A stretch of DNA of 64,000 nt, from NCBI RefSeq assembly GCF_014712675.1, contig NZ_JACXSI010000004.1, positions 30,266 to 94,265 on the forward strand, written 5' to 3'. Numbering within the stretch: the first letter of the stretch is position 1; each line of letters starts with the position of its first letter. Origin of the DNA: Peribacillus faecalis. Lineage in GTDB: Bacteria; Bacillota; Bacilli; Bacillales; DSM-1321. This document shows, piece by piece, positions 34,528-43,864 of the stretch. A program made the position numbers and the translations under genes. Under the pieces are notes generated by a model, which saw only the letters and a list, made by a program, of their open reading frames with translations, did not search any database and had not been told where the DNA came from.

Positions 34528-35697
34528 ATGGTAGCAACAGTTGAAAATAAAGCGCTTTATGAAGAAATTATGGAAAAGGCAAGACGTATAGGAGAGGTTG
34601 CAGAAATAGAAGCATTGGAGGCAGATGAAAACTCAACCATCTCCCAACGTGTTGCAGATCTTATTCGCGATGAAAATATCCACCGTTTAATTTTGCCAAA
34701 GGAATTTGGCTATCCTCAGTTGGACTGGCGCACATTTGTAGATATGGTAAGCACGGTCGGTTACTACAACCTATCAGCTTCCTGGCTAACATATTTCTTC
34801 TCGGCTCACAATGCCTGGGTTTGCTATTACCCGAAGCATATTCGAGACGAAGTCATTAACCAAGGCGGCTTCGTAGCAGACGTTTTTGCACCAATCGGTA
34901 AAGTAGAGCCAGTTGAAGGCGGCTTCATCGTCTCAGGGAAGTATAACTTTGTAAGCGGTATCAACTACTGTGACTGGGTTGGCGTAGGTGCCATGATGCA
35001 ATTCGAGGACAGCGATCGACCTGAACGTGTTGGTATTTTATTAAAGGTGTCCGATTTAACAATCGAGAAGACGTGGAACTCACTTGGTCTTCGCGGTTCG
35101 GGCAGCAATACATTAATTGTTGATGAGGTTTTCGTGAAACCGGAAGCGATTCTGCGCTTCAATAAAATCATTGAGAAGAGCCAGCCACCGTATGAAAATT
35201 TTGATCAGGACTACTTATACTACAATACACCATTCTATCCTGGTTTTTATGTCGGCTTTGCGGCAATGGCTGTTGGCGGTGCCAAGCGTGTGCTTGATGA
35301 ATTTGAAAAGCATACGGCAGGTCGCATTCGCTTCTCCGGTATTAACGAAAAAGACTCCCCTGCAAGTCAACGCGTACTTGCGGAGCTGAAACTGGAGATG
35401 CTTTCCGCCAATACATTATTAACGGAATACATTAATATGATGGAAAATGACAAAGGCGGTCCGTATGAAGGCCCTAAATATAAGGCAATCCGCGCTGCCA
35501 TTATTGACAAATCTGCGAATATCGGTGTGAAAGCGCTGCTTACTTTAGGTGGCCACGCCTTGTTAAAGGGTCATCCAGTTGAGCTATTCACGCGTGACCT
35601 GATCGCCATCGCGACACACATCACTTCATTATATGAGGATGGCATTCTTGGATACGGCAAACATTTATTCGGCGTTAAAACCAATATTCAAGGATAA
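34528..35697 (+). CDS. Flavin-dependent monooxygenase, acyl-CoA dehydrogenase fold (HsaA/C2-HpaH type)
   Basis: 389 residues. Acyl-CoA dehydrogenase fold without a CoA-type active base: ILPKEFGYPQLDWRTF, FVSGINYCDWVGVGAM, LRGSGSNTLIVDEVFV and ALLTLGGHALLKGHPVELFTRD. This group uses free reduced flavin from a partner reductase to hydroxylate phenols ortho to the OH. The reductase is at 29305-29778, the ring-cleaving dioxygenase is the next gene, so the product should be a catechol. An AAGGAATG site precedes the ATG. The substrate is not evident. Confidence 0.85.
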   Translation: MVATVENKALYEEIMEKARRIGEVAEIEALEADENSTISQRVADLIRDENIHRLILPKEFGYPQLDWRTFVDMVSTVGYYNLSASWLTYFFSAHNAWVCYYPKHIRDEVINQGGFVADVFAPIGKVEPVEGGFIVSGKYNFVSGINYCDWVGVGAMMQFEDSDRPERVGILLKVSDLTIEKTWNSLGLRGSGSNTLIVDEVFVKPEAILRFNKIIEKSQPPYENFDQDYLYYNTPFYPGFYVGFAAMAVGGAKRVLDEFEKHTAGRIRFSGINEKDSPASQRVLAELKLEMLSANTLLTEYINMMENDKGGPYEGPKYKAIRAAIIDKSANIGVKALLTLGGHALLKGHPVELFTRDLIAIATHITSLYEDGILGYGKHLFGVKTNIQG

Positions 35698-35758
35698 CTT
35701 TGTACGCGCTAAAAAAAGTATTTAAATTAAAATATATGAACTATGAGGTGAAGGATAA

Positions 35759-36739
35759 ATGGAAAAATTTCTTTATGCACCAGAAATCGCAAAATTAGGA
35801 CACGTCGCTTTAGTATCAGCAGACCTTGAAAAATCTTTATGGTTTTTCCGCGATACGATCGGTTTAGAGGAAACGGAAGTTGTAGACGGTGTACATTATT
35901 TACGTGCTTGGGGCGACTTTGAGCACCATACTCTATCAATTACAGCCGGCGATACATCCTACATTGATCACATCGGCTGGCGTACAAAACGTCCTGAAGA
36001 CGTAGCTACTTTTGCTAGATTATTAGAAGATGCCGGTACAGAAGTACGCTGGATTGAAGCTGGCGAAGAAACGGCACAAGGAGAAGCAATCCGCTTTGAA
36101 CTGCCAAGCGGTCACCGCTTTGAGCTTTACTACAATATGGAAAAGACGCCTGCAGAAGAATCACGTAAATCTGTGTTGAAAAACCAAACTTATAAATCTT
36201 GGGCAAAAGGTGTCTCGCCACGCCGCATCGACCATGTAAATTTGCAAACTTCACTCGACAACTCAGAAATTGTAACATATTTGCAGGAAGCATTAGGCTT
36301 TAAACTGCGCGAATACTTCGTAAATCCGGATGACGTACAAGTTGCAAGCTGGCTGTCTGTAACAAATCTAGTACATGACGTAGCAATTATGTCTACGCCA
36401 CGCTCCAAAGAACCAAATGAAATGCATCATATCGCCTATTGGTTAGATAATTCGCAAGACTTGTTGCGTGCCGCTGACATCTTATGCGAAGCGGAAGTGC
36501 AATTCGTCGGTCCTGGTAAACATGGTATCTCTCAAGCAATGTACATTTACGTAAAAGATCCAGGAAGCGGTTTGCGCCTTGAGATTTTCACAAATGGCTA
36601 CCTCATTTTCGAACCGGATTGGGAGCCGATCAAATGGACTTATGAAGAATACTTGAAAAACGGCTCTGCCTACTGGGGCGACCGTCGCCGCGACGATGTA
36701 GACCGAGAAGCGCAAGTAAAGGAATTAGCTAAATCATAA
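35759..36739 (+). CDS. Extradiol ring-cleavage dioxygenase (VOC type)
   Basis: 326-residue type I extradiol dioxygenase with two vicinal-oxygen-chelate domains. The iron ligands of the C-terminal domain are visible: His in RRIDHVNL, His in EMHHIAYW and Glu in GLRLEIFTNGY. The family includes catechol 2,3-dioxygenase and HsaC/BphC. GAGGTGAAGG precedes the ATG. It follows the monooxygenase gene by about 60 bases and makes the substrate of the hydrolase. Confidence 0.88.
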   Translation: MEKFLYAPEIAKLGHVALVSADLEKSLWFFRDTIGLEETEVVDGVHYLRAWGDFEHHTLSITAGDTSYIDHIGWRTKRPEDVATFARLLEDAGTEVRWIEAGEETAQGEAIRFELPSGHRFELYYNMEKTPAEESRKSVLKNQTYKSWAKGVSPRRIDHVNLQTSLDNSEIVTYLQEALGFKLREYFVNPDDVQVASWLSVTNLVHDVAIMSTPRSKEPNEMHHIAYWLDNSQDLLRAADILCEAEVQFVGPGKHGISQAMYIYVKDPGSGLRLEIFTNGYLIFEPDWEPIKWTYEEYLKNGSAYWGDRRRDDVDREAQVKELAKS

Positions 36740-36744
36740 TTTCA

Positions 36745-36785
36745 AAACCACCAGTTTCATATGCTGATTACTGGTGGTTTCTTAA
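36745..36785 (+). terminator. Hairpin after the dioxygenase gene
   Basis: AAACCACCAGT at 36745-36755 pairs perfectly with ACTGGTGGTTT at 36770-36780; the T tract is short. It may cause partial termination before the AbrB-family gene. Confidence 0.6.
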
Positions 36786-36813
36786 ATGATTCTTACAGAA
36801 AGGGGTGTTACTG

Positions 36814-37866
36814 TTGAAGGCAATGCTCAAAGTTTTACTATTATCTTTATTTGGCGGTTATATTTTCAGCCTCCTGCACATCCCTATTCCATGGATGCTC
36901 GGCCCCATCGTTGTCGTCATGTTAACACAATTTTTTTATAAAGGCTCTCTCAAATGGTCTGGTAAATTGCGTGATTTAGGGGTTGTAATTGTTGGTACCG
37001 TGATTGGTGTACAATTTAACATTGATTTATTCGGTATGATGGGCTCTATTTTATTTTATATGTTAGCGCTGAACATTATTTTAATTGGAGGCGCAATTGG
37101 CATTGCTTACTTAACAAGCAAGTGGGCAAAAATCCCTATGAAAGCAGCAGTACTTGGTGCAATTCCGGGCGGGTTAGGTCAAATCGTTGTTTTTGCCGAA
37201 GAAGAAAAAGTCGAAGAAATCGGTGTAATCTCTTACTTTCAAGTAATCAGATTGTTGCTCGTTGTAATATTTGTACCATTTATCGTTGCTGGCCAAGTTA
37301 TTGGAAGTCAGTCATCGAATGCAAAGATGACAATCAGTTTATTCGTTTTAATTGCATTGGCATGGGCATGTTCCCATTTAACAAAGCGCATCCATTTACC
37401 GGTTGCATTTTTTATTACACCCATCATTTTATTAATTATCTTACAACTTGCAACACCAATAACCATGCCCCCAGTACCTGGTATTGTGATGGACATTGCA
37501 CAGCTGCTGATTGGTGCTCATATCGGATTAATGCTTAAACCACATATGATTAAGCTTCCAATGCGCATACTTATAGGAGGAATTTTCAGCGCACTTGCAC
37601 TTATCGCCCTGACATTTGGCTCGAGCTTCCTAATGTCTTACGCAATGGATGCAACCTTCGCTACAAGCTTTTTAAGCACAGCCCCTGGCGGCTTAGATCA
37701 AATGGTGCTGCTAGCTGATGCCATCAATGCAGAGGTCTCACTTGTATCCATATTCCAAACCTTCAGGTTATTATTTATTTTTCTGTTAATAATGCCATTA
37801 ATGAAAATTATCTACCGTTGGAGGGAAAAACGAAAAGAAGTACCAGCACGTATGACAGCAATGTAG
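36814..37866 (+). CDS. AbrB-family (PF05145) membrane protein
   Basis: 350-residue membrane protein with two repeats of the PF05145 pattern: IPIPWMLGPIVVVM and AAVLGAIPGGLGQIVVFAEE in the first half, and a matching SFLSTAPGGLDQMVLLA-like segment in the second (FATSFLSTAPGGLDQM). This AbrB is a putative transporter or regulator of an ammonia-monooxygenase-like name and is not the DNA-binding AbrB. TTG at 36814 fits the AAAGGGG spacing; a GTG lies at 36805. A paralogue is at 57414-58520. Its role in the aromatic operon is unknown; transport of an acid is plausible. Confidence 0.75.
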   Translation: MKAMLKVLLLSLFGGYIFSLLHIPIPWMLGPIVVVMLTQFFYKGSLKWSGKLRDLGVVIVGTVIGVQFNIDLFGMMGSILFYMLALNIILIGGAIGIAYLTSKWAKIPMKAAVLGAIPGGLGQIVVFAEEEKVEEIGVISYFQVIRLLLVVIFVPFIVAGQVIGSQSSNAKMTISLFVLIALAWACSHLTKRIHLPVAFFITPIILLIILQLATPITMPPVPGIVMDIAQLLIGAHIGLMLKPHMIKLPMRILIGGIFSALALIALTFGSSFLMSYAMDATFATSFLSTAPGGLDQMVLLADAINAEVSLVSIFQTFRLLFIFLLIMPLMKIIYRWREKRKEVPARMTAM

Positions 37867-38023
37867 GAATATCAATATAAAGGGTGAATGTCCCGTGTCC
37901 CTCTTTTCAAAATCTGGTGTCATGAACATGCAATGATTTTAAAGCTTACAACAGCGAATTTACGAGTATAAGTAAGCGGCTAGGGTATCAACTTAGTCGC
38001 TATTGCACTTAATATTATATAAA

Positions 38024-38451
38024 GACGAGTGCCGTGCCTTCGCCAAGGCGAAGCTGCAATTCAATTAAAGGTTTTTTACCTAATTCAGCTAACGCTGCGT
38101 GATGACCTGGTTCAACCGATTCAATGTCTTATTATTAAAAATGTGAAATGCCTTTACATTTTTTCATTTGCCAGTTTCATCCGGAATCGTTTCAATGTTT
38201 CTTCTAAATCAACACCATTCTCCCATAGAGATTCCTCCAGTTTATTACTTTCATTTTGACTACCAATTATCCCCTCAAATAATTTCATTTCAACTAAATC
38301 AGTCTCGTCATCAACATATTCAAAATGTGAAGCCTTAATATAGTCGCTGATTTCATTCATTCGATTATCTAAGAAATATATTGGCGATGTTTTTATAAGT
38401 TCCCGCTTTATGTATTCTATTAAACTGTCTACCCGTATTATTTTGCTTTTT
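38024..38451 (-). pseudogene. Deleted duplicate of the cobT-NERD region
   Basis: Bases 38024-38120 match the cobT segment around 54618-54716 (about 85 percent, including CTAATTCAGCTAA). From 38123 to about 38451 the sequence matches the NERD gene from 55937 to 56265, including CAATGTCTTATTATTAAAAA. The two are joined in ACCGATT-CAATGTC, so roughly 1.2 kb was lost from the copy. The NERD part still reads ISDYIKASHFEYVDDET but is truncated on both sides, with no start or domain left. Both loci lie beside an AbrB-family gene. The rest of 37867-38592 holds nothing I recognise. Confidence 0.85.
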
Positions 38452-38534
38452 GAAAGGAATTCTTACTGAAGAATTTTAGAAGACTATTAGATTTAGAAAG
38501 TTAATTCTCCTCAAAGGTTTTGAAATATGAACAC

Positions 38535-38587
38535 CAAAAAAGCTTCTATAAAAAGAAGAACGCTTCCGTTCTCTTTTTAATAGAAGC
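38535..38587 (-). terminator. Terminator of the siderophore operon
   Basis: GCTTCTAT at 38542-38549 with ATAGAAGC at 38580-38587, and an inner GAACG/CGTTC stem, form a long hairpin; T6 follows on the minus strand. Confidence 0.82.
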
Positions 38588-38592
38588 AAACA

Positions 38593-39633
38593 TTATAGTT
38601 TATTAATAATTTCACGATTTCTCGCATCAAAAGCTTCGTTGTGCGAAGATACTTTTGCGTACTTTTCAGCGGTTGGTTCAAGGCTTATTTTAATATCGTT
38701 AATGGCATTGATGGCATCTTGGAAGGCGCCTGTAATTAAATAAACTTTGTTATCATGTTTGGAGATATCACCGACAGCATATAGGCCCTCAACCGTTGTT
38801 AAACCTTTTCCGTTTGTCGTAATAAAATATTGATACTCTTCATCACGCTCTGGAGTCACATCCCCATCAAAAGCAAAGGAATGATCGCGGTCATAACCAT
38901 GATTGACTAAAACATCATCAACAGCAATTGTGGATGTTTCCTTTGTCTCCACATTTTCTAAAATCACTTCATTAATTTTAGTCTTTTCTTCGTTGGCTAC
39001 AAGCGATTTGATTTGCGTATTTGTCAAAATCGGAACGCCATTTTCTTCTAAAAGACGGATTTGTGCTTCATGAGCAGATAAGTTTTCTCCGCGATAGATG
39101 ACCGTAATGTGCTTCGCAATGTTGATTAAGTCTTTTGCCCAGTCAATTGCAGAATTTCCCCCGCCTGATATTAATAGTTTTTTATTTTTAAAGCTTTGAA
39201 TGCCACGAATTGTGTAGTGAAGATTGGATACTTCATATTTTTCAGCACCTTCGACATGCAGTTTGATTGGGCTGATGATACCTCCTCCTACCGCAATAAC
39301 TACCTTTTTAGAGAAATGTTTATCACCGGCGCTCGTCTCGATGACAAACAAATCGTCTTTTTTCGTTATAAAATCTATCTTTGTATCTAAGCAAACGGTC
39401 GGATTGAAGGTTAAGCCTTGTTCTACTAGATTTTCAATCACCTTTTGAGCGGGTGTTGCGGTTAAACCGCCGATATCCCAAATAATCTTTTCAGGATAAA
39501 CGTGCAATTTCCCGCCCAAAGTAGATTGAAATTCGATGATTTTTGTCTTTAAGTCTCGTAAACCTGCATAAAATGCGCTGTAGAGTCCGCTTGGTCCGCC
39601 GCCGATAATCGTCACATCATAAACTTCTTCCAT
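38593..39633 (-). CDS. Ferredoxin/flavodoxin-NADP reductase (thioredoxin-reductase-like)
   Basis: 346 residues. FAD motif TIIGGGPSGLYSAFYAG at the start, NADPH motif LLISGGGNSAIDWAKD near residue 150, and C-terminal LYAVGDISKH. No CxxC redox pair is present, which separates it from thioredoxin reductase and matches the YumC/YcgT ferredoxin-NADP reductase group. Last gene of a Fur-boxed siderophore transport operon, so it probably feeds electrons for iron release or is simply iron-regulated. ATG at 39633 has a GGGAG site 8 bases before; an in-frame ATG at 39663 overlaps the ATPase gene. Confidence 0.82.
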   Translation of the reverse strand: MEEVYDVTIIGGGPSGLYSAFYAGLRDLKTKIIEFQSTLGGKLHVYPEKIIWDIGGLTATPAQKVIENLVEQGLTFNPTVCLDTKIDFITKKDDLFVIETSAGDKHFSKKVVIAVGGGIISPIKLHVEGAEKYEVSNLHYTIRGIQSFKNKKLLISGGGNSAIDWAKDLINIAKHITVIYRGENLSAHEAQIRLLEENGVPILTNTQIKSLVANEEKTKINEVILENVETKETSTIAVDDVLVNHGYDRDHSFAFDGDVTPERDEEYQYFITTNGKGLTTVEGLYAVGDISKHDNKVYLITGAFQDAINAINDIKISLEPTAEKYAKVSSHNEAFDARNREIINKL

Positions 39634-39649
39634 TACAAACACTCCCGTC

Positions 39650-40492
39650 TTATCTACTTCCAATAGGTAATGGCTTCTTCAGTATGTTCACTTTATTATG
39701 ATGTCGTCCAATCGGAATCACAGATGGAGAAGAGGATACCGGATCTTGAATGACCATACATTCAAGGCCAAAAATCTCTTTAATCAAAGAACTTGTAATA
39801 ACTTTTGCCGGTGCGCCTTCCGCTACTAGTTTGCCTTTATGGAGCGCAAAAACATGGTCTGCGTAACGTGCTGATAGATTAATATCATGAAGCACCATGA
39901 CAATCGTTGTACCATATTTTTTATTAAGGTCCGTTAGCAAGTCGAGTATTTCTACTTGATACGTTATATCTAAATAGGTTGTCGGCTCATCTAAAAACAA
40001 AATATCCGTCTCTTGCGCAAGCGCCATTGCAATCCAGACGCGCTGTCTTTGTCCGCCTGAAAGCTCATCAATGTGGCGATCCGCAAATTCAGTGATATTC
40101 ATCATCTCCATTGCTTCTGCAACGGCTTCATAATCTTTCTTTGTCCAGCCTTTCAGAAAGCTATGGTGCGGAAATCTTCCACGCCCGACTAAGTCAGCAA
40201 CTGTAATACCCTCCGGCACAATCGGTGACTGCGGCAAAAGCCCTAACACTCGGGCCAATTGTTTTGATGGAATTTTATGTATTGGTTTGCCATCGAGTGT
40301 AACTTGTCCGGATATAGGTTTTATTAATCGCGCCATCGTTTTTAAAAGCGTTGATTTTCCGCACCCGTTCGCCCCGATAATAATGCTGATTTTATTACTT
40401 GGGATCGTCACGCTTATATCATGTAAAATTGTTTTATTATCATATCCGGAAGTCAGACATTCAGCTTGAAAGATATGCGTTGGTTTCATCAT
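39650..40492 (-). CDS. Iron-siderophore ABC ATPase
   Basis: 280-residue FecE/FhuC-type ATPase. Walker A GANGCGKST, Q-loop LPQSPIVPEG, signature LSGGQRQRVWIAMALAQ and Walker B ILFLDEPTTYLD. The LDITYQVEILDLL stretch after Walker B is typical of siderophore importers. The stop-start overlap of 4 bases with the permease gene and its place in a Fur-controlled operon support the assignment. Confidence 0.9.
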   Translation of the reverse strand: MMKPTHIFQAECLTSGYDNKTILHDISVTIPSNKISIIIGANGCGKSTLLKTMARLIKPISGQVTLDGKPIHKIPSKQLARVLGLLPQSPIVPEGITVADLVGRGRFPHHSFLKGWTKKDYEAVAEAMEMMNITEFADRHIDELSGGQRQRVWIAMALAQETDILFLDEPTTYLDITYQVEILDLLTDLNKKYGTTIVMVLHDINLSARYADHVFALHKGKLVAEGAPAKVITSSLIKEIFGLECMVIQDPVSSSPSVIPIGRHHNKVNILKKPLPIGSR

Positions 40493-41520
40493 AGATCTCC
40501 CTTTCGATTGATTCGAATTAATAAGTAAATCAAGTATGGCGCTCCGATAATACCGGTAATGACACCTACAGGATATCTGGCAACAAAGGCAAATTGCCCG
40601 ATTAAATCGGCTGCCAATACTAAAATAACACCGATTAAACCGGCTGGAATAATATTCGAAAATCCAACACCAACTAATCTTTTCGCAATCGGACCTGAAA
40701 GGAATGCCACAAAAGCAATCGGACCTGTTGTCGCTGTCGCCAGCGCAATAATCAGAACTGAGCTGATGATGAGTATAAGCCGAGTCTTATTTGTATCCAC
40801 ACCAAGTGATGTAGCCGCTTGCTCGCCTAATTCGAGCATTTCCAGTTGTTTACCGAAGAATATAATAATCGGCGTAAAAATACAGACGGTAATGATGAGC
40901 GGATAAAGATTTTCCATTTTCGCACCGTTTAAACTGCCGCTCAGCCAGCGCATCGCAGTCGGAATGTCGTGCGTATTACCAATCAGCATTAAATACGAAA
41001 TGACCGCATTCAGCATTGCCTGTATGCCAATCCCGATTAAAATCAACCGTCCAATCGAAAAGGATGAGCCTTTCGCCAACGCAAAAATAATTAACACCGT
41101 CGCAAGTCCCCCGACCACGGAAGCAATTGAAACCACCGTATTACCAGCCTGCAGGACAATGATGCAAAAAACGGCCGCTGCACTTGAGCCAGCTGTAATC
41201 CCGATAACGTTCGGGTTCGCTAATGGATTACGCAGCATCGTTTGAAAAATATAGCCGCCGACACCAAAGGCAAATCCGGCAAATACCCCTGCAATCATAC
41301 GCGGCAAACGGATTGTCCCAACCGCAAATGAGGCACCCTTCACCTGTTCGCCAAGCAAAACGCTGATCACATCTTGTATCGGATAAATCGTATTGCCGAG
41401 CATAAGCATCGTGCCGCAAAGCGCTAACGCAATCACCGCCAATATTGTTGTCACCGATATAAAACGACGCCGTCTTCTTAATCTTGAATTCATTATGGAA
41501 ATCATTGTTTCATTCATCAT
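40489..41520 (-). CDS. Iron-siderophore ABC permease (FecCD family)
   Basis: 343-residue permease with about ten helices: an Arg-rich start, then TIRLPRMIAGVFAGFAFG, NPLANPNVIGITAGSSAAAV, ATATTGPIAFVAFLSGPIAKRLVG and a C-terminal PYLIYLLIRINRKGDL. Typical FecD/FhuG partner. It overlaps the neighbouring permease and ATPase genes by 4 bases each. Confidence 0.9.
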   Translation of the reverse strand: MMNETMISIMNSRLRRRRRFISVTTILAVIALALCGTMLMLGNTIYPIQDVISVLLGEQVKGASFAVGTIRLPRMIAGVFAGFAFGVGGYIFQTMLRNPLANPNVIGITAGSSAAAVFCIIVLQAGNTVVSIASVVGGLATVLIIFALAKGSSFSIGRLILIGIGIQAMLNAVISYLMLIGNTHDIPTAMRWLSGSLNGAKMENLYPLIITVCIFTPIIIFFGKQLEMLELGEQAATSLGVDTNKTRLILIISSVLIIALATATTGPIAFVAFLSGPIAKRLVGVGFSNIIPAGLIGVILVLAADLIGQFAFVARYPVGVITGIIGAPYLIYLLIRINRKGDL

Positions 41521-42551
41521 AACGCACGTATTTTCGCTTTCATTGTAATAAAAATTAAGATTGGTGCCCCGATAAAGGCAGTGACAATACCAACCTCCAG
41601 CTCACCCGGACTGCCTAGCAATCTTCCGCATACGTCCGATATCGTTAAAATTATTGCCCCTGAAAGTGCTGATAGCGGAATCACATAACGTAAATCCGGT
41701 CCAATAACAAGTCGGATCAAATGGGTAGCCAATAACCCGATAAAGCCAATCGGACCTGCCAACGCTGTCGCAGCACCGCATAGTAAGACGCCGCCTAATG
41801 CGGCTGCAAATCGAATTGTGCCCGTACGAACACCTAAACCTGTCGCCGCTTCATCTCCTAAAGCTAATGCATTTAATGCCGGAGCAGTAAATATCGCTAA
41901 CACTATTCCCACTATTAAAAATGGAATAAACAAAGAGATAGAATCCCAATTCCCTGACCCGACACTGCCGACTTGCCAAAAACGAAACTGGTCCATTACA
42001 TTCGTGCGAGGAATCATAATTGCAACGACTAAAGACGATAAAATCGCGCTTGTTGCTGCGCCTGCTAAAACGAGTTTAAGCGGTGTCGCTCCACTGCTTC
42101 CCATCGAACCGATGCCAAATACAAAAATAGCGGTAATCATGGCACCCGCTATTGCCAGCCAAATATACTCATCTGCCGAACTAATATTTAAAAAAGCGAT
42201 TCCGCAAACGACAAACAGAGATGCTCCTGTATTTACACCTAATATGCTTGGATCAGCAATAGGATTGCGCGTAACCGATTGCATTAGTGCACCTGAAATA
42301 CCTAACGCCACACCGCACATTAAAGCAAATATCGTTCTGACAATTCGTTGCCGAACAACATTGGCCTCATGGGACTCGGCGTCCGGATGGAATAATCCAT
42401 CCAGAACATCCGTCCAACCGACCATCCGAGAACCAAAGGCAAGCGAGGCTAGCATACTTACACCTAATAAAACCATTAGTAGTAGGAAAACTTTTAAAAA
42501 TTTTTTTGGAACAAGTACCTGCTTTTTTTCTAAATCGGATGAGGTTTTCAT
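41517..42551 (-). CDS. Iron-siderophore ABC permease (FecCD family)
   Basis: 344-residue permease with about ten helices: VRQRIVRTIFALMCGVALG, NPIADPSILGVNTGAS and GPIGFIGLLATHLIRLVIG. It forms the heterodimeric channel with the product of 40489-41520. It starts 2 bases after the stop of the binding protein gene, showing translational coupling. Confidence 0.9.
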   Translation of the reverse strand: MKTSSDLEKKQVLVPKKFLKVFLLLMVLLGVSMLASLAFGSRMVGWTDVLDGLFHPDAESHEANVVRQRIVRTIFALMCGVALGISGALMQSVTRNPIADPSILGVNTGASLFVVCGIAFLNISSADEYIWLAIAGAMITAIFVFGIGSMGSSGATPLKLVLAGAATSAILSSLVVAIMIPRTNVMDQFRFWQVGSVGSGNWDSISLFIPFLIVGIVLAIFTAPALNALALGDEAATGLGVRTGTIRFAAALGGVLLCGAATALAGPIGFIGLLATHLIRLVIGPDLRYVIPLSALSGAIILTISDVCGRLLGSPGELEVGIVTAFIGAPILIFITMKAKIRAL

Positions 42552-42552
42552 G

Positions 42553-43608
42553 TTATTTCAGCATTTTCGCAACATCTGCGATTAAAGATAAATATTCATC
42601 AATTGTATATTGAATTGATAATGGATTTGGATTACCGGCTGCTGCTAGCGGCGTGTTGTCGCCAATGATAACAACCGATCCATTTTTGATCGCAGGCACT
42701 TTTCCTAAAATCGGATCCGCCTGAAGCGCTGCTAGTGTATTCTCATCACCATAGGCAATGAAGATTTCAGTATCGTTTAAAGCATCTGCATTTTCAGCAC
42801 TTAATTCGATATAGAAGCTAGACTCATCTGCAATTTGTGCTTTAATTCCTTCTGGATAAGCCATACCGACCTCTTCAAGTAGTTCTCCTCGAGGATCAGC
42901 CGGAGTATATATGTAAAACTTCGACAAGTCCGTCGCATTAAACATCGCAAATGCCGCTTTTTTGCCTGCAATTTCAGGATACTTGTTCGCTGTATCTTGA
43001 ATTAACTTCTCTGTATCGGCTATTAACTGTTTACCTTCCTCTTCCATTCCCATACCTTTAGCATTGTATAAGATTTGGTCACGCCATGTAATAACCCACG
43101 GAATTTCCGGGTAAGCAACAACAGGAGCGATTTGACTTAACGTATCATATTCTTCCTGTGTAAGACCTGAGTACGCTGCGAGAATGACATCCGGATTTGA
43201 ATCGGCAATCGCCTCAAAATCTAAACCGTCTGTATCTTGGAAGATATTCGGATTTGACTCACCGAGCTCTTCTAATTTTTCAGCTGTCCAAGGTAGCAAA
43301 CCACTATCATCTTGCACACCATAGTTTGCTGCTGAGAAACCGACCGGCACAACACCTAACGCAAGAGCTACATCATGGTTTGCCCAAGCAACTGTCGCAA
43401 CACGCTCAGGCTTCTCTTCAATAACTGTTTCACCAAATGCATGTTCAATGACAATCGGATACTCTGTTGCTGTTTCTTTAGTGTTGGAAGATCTGGTTGT
43501 ATCTGCTTCCTCCGAGACAGAATCCTTGCTTCCACACCCGGCAAGTGCAAGAGCAAGAATTGAAGCTAATAACATTGTAATAAACGAGTATAATCGTTTC
43601 GAAGTCAC
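42553..43608 (-). CDS. Iron-siderophore-binding lipoprotein
   Basis: 351 residues from the GTG at 43608 (GGAGAG 10 bases upstream); a TTG at 43626 overlaps that site. Lipobox LALAGC with cysteine 25. The type III binding fold shows VATVAWANHDVALALGVVP near residue 60 and FEAIADSNPDVILAAYSGL. Such proteins bind hydroxamate or catecholate iron complexes; which one is not clear. The first gene of the operon, directly behind a Fur box. Confidence 0.87.
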   Translation of the reverse strand: MTSKRLYSFITMLLASILALALAGCGSKDSVSEEADTTRSSNTKETATEYPIVIEHAFGETVIEEKPERVATVAWANHDVALALGVVPVGFSAANYGVQDDSGLLPWTAEKLEELGESNPNIFQDTDGLDFEAIADSNPDVILAAYSGLTQEEYDTLSQIAPVVAYPEIPWVITWRDQILYNAKGMGMEEEGKQLIADTEKLIQDTANKYPEIAGKKAAFAMFNATDLSKFYIYTPADPRGELLEEVGMAYPEGIKAQIADESSFYIELSAENADALNDTEIFIAYGDENTLAALQADPILGKVPAIKNGSVVIIGDNTPLAAAGNPNPLSIQYTIDEYLSLIADVAKMLK

Positions 43609-43639
43609 TTTGAATCCACTCTCCAATTCTATTAATGTT

Positions 43640-43658
43640 GATAATGATAATTATTATC
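43640..43658. promoter_or_regulatory. Fur box
   Basis: GATAATGATAATTATTATC matches the 19-base Fur consensus at 18 positions. It lies 32 bases before the GTG of the siderophore-binding lipoprotein, so iron repression of the whole operon is expected. Confidence 0.9.
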
Positions 43659-43827
43659 ATTTGCAGAGATTAATATATACCCACTGGAATGAGTTGTCAA
43701 CAAAAAATTGATAATTAGGTATATTATGATTGGAATATAAAAAAGAGATTGAAGAAAAAAGTAATTTTGTGTAATTATTGTAAAATGCATAAAAATACAT
43801 GTAGAACCCTATCAGAAAATAAATAAC

Positions 43828-43864
43828 AAGCTGCACATTCTTATGTATCAAGAATGTGCAGCTT
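43828..43864. terminator. Orphan hairpin in the 43659-44194 gap
   Basis: AAGCTGCACATTCTT (43828-43842) pairs perfectly with AAGAATGTGCAGCTT (43850-43864). No gene ends beside it, and the T tracts are poor. It may be the remains of a lost gene or mobile element; the rest of the gap is AT-rich and holds no gene I can see. Confidence 0.55.

Noticed and set aside
41818-42585. 255-codon open frame antisense to the siderophore permease
   Set aside because: Shadow of the permease gene; Pro/Ile/Thr-rich and without motifs or a ribosome site.
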